Part shown: piece after piece, positions 51,635 through 51,712 of the stretch
Position numbering within the stretch: position 1 is the first letter of the stretch
Layout of the letters: each line of letters begins with the position of its first letter
Assembly: GCF_004122735.1 (NCBI RefSeq)
Contig: NZ_SDIF01000045.1
Location: 1-51,712 of the forward strand
From: Streptomyces sioyaensis
GTDB taxonomy: Bacteria > Actinomycetota > Actinomycetes > Streptomycetales > Streptomycetaceae
DNA: 51,712 bases
Direction of reading: 5' to 3'
Position numbers and translations under genes: made by a program
The notes under the pieces: model-generated
Told to the model about the DNA's origin: nothing
Seen by the model: only the letters and a program-made list of their open reading frames with translations
Databases searched by the model: none

Positions 51635-51712
51635 CCACCGCACCCGTCCCCGCCGACGGACCTGTCCCCGCAGGCGGAGCCGTTCCCGCCGACGGCCCCC
51701 TCCCCACTGACG
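51631..51712 (+). CDS. ABC-2 permease, N-terminus only (partial)
   Basis: Runs off the window: MTTAPVPADGPVPAGGAVPA and DGPLPTD. Start ATG at 51631 overlaps the ATPase stop. The visible 27 codons are a proline-rich (VPADGP)n repeat encoded by near-identical 18-nt units. Its identity as the membrane partner is inferred from position. Confidence 0.65.
   Translation, partial: MTTAPVPADGPVPAGGAVPADGPLPTD

Overview
The window is a 51.7-kb stretch of very GC-rich DNA with long open frames on both strands. Lsr2, the SigE-CseA-CseB-CseC signalling operon, ClpC, DisA/RadA, NACHT proteins, a DUF397/helix-turn-helix pair and many TetR regulators together indicate a Streptomyces chromosome. From memory, the order lsr2 - clpC - M23 peptidase - TetR/MFS - sigE/cseABC - mutY - disA/radA - Ppx/GppA - ilvD matches the conserved core arm near SCO3345-SCO3380 of S. 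coelicolor. No rRNA, tRNA, CRISPR, insertion sequence or integrase was seen.

Layout. 1-2370: NAD/CoA cofactor genes, namely the 3' end of nadB (with an apparent frameshift), nadC and coaX. 2516-5669: conserved small genes, a BlaI-like regulator, a GNAT acetyltransferase, the nucleoid protein Lsr2, and a convergent SCO3374-family gene. 6180-8705: clpC. 8864-14776: two tandem paralogous NACHT ATPases on the minus strand, one with an LRR-like tail. 15402-18447: an M23 peptidase, then a divergent TetR/MFS efflux pair with two clear operators. 18613-22038: cseC, cseB, cseA and sigE (read sigE to cseC on the minus strand), the cell-envelope stress system. 22439-29004: mutY, a flavin-type oxidase, a membrane-anchored protein, an epimerase, and radA-disA (DNA repair and c-di-AMP synthesis). 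29223-36550: a sigma-like/zinc-site/BACON membrane fusion, a Cys-rich protein, Ppx/GppA, a TIM-barrel isomerase coupled to a TetR, and ilvD.

36645-45585 is more accessory: a DUF397/HTH pair, two small coupled genes, a transmembrane Ser/Thr kinase with a propeller sensor, an SH3 protein, a TetR coupled to a TIM-barrel protein with a palindromic operator, a methyltransferase, and an ECF41 sigma factor. A sequence matching the ECF41 promoter consensus lies inside the end of the methyltransferase gene. 45586-51712 holds an AraC/GyrI regulator, a lipoprotein M1 peptidase, a SulP transporter, a secreted protein and the start of an ABC-2 exporter operon with a predicted leaderless promoter.

The most interesting content is the tandem NLR-like NACHT pair with a direct repeat upstream, the ECF41 autoregulatory site, the dual TetR operators, and the one-protein sigma4/zinc/BACON fusion. 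All functions are read from sequence and family knowledge; no searches were run.
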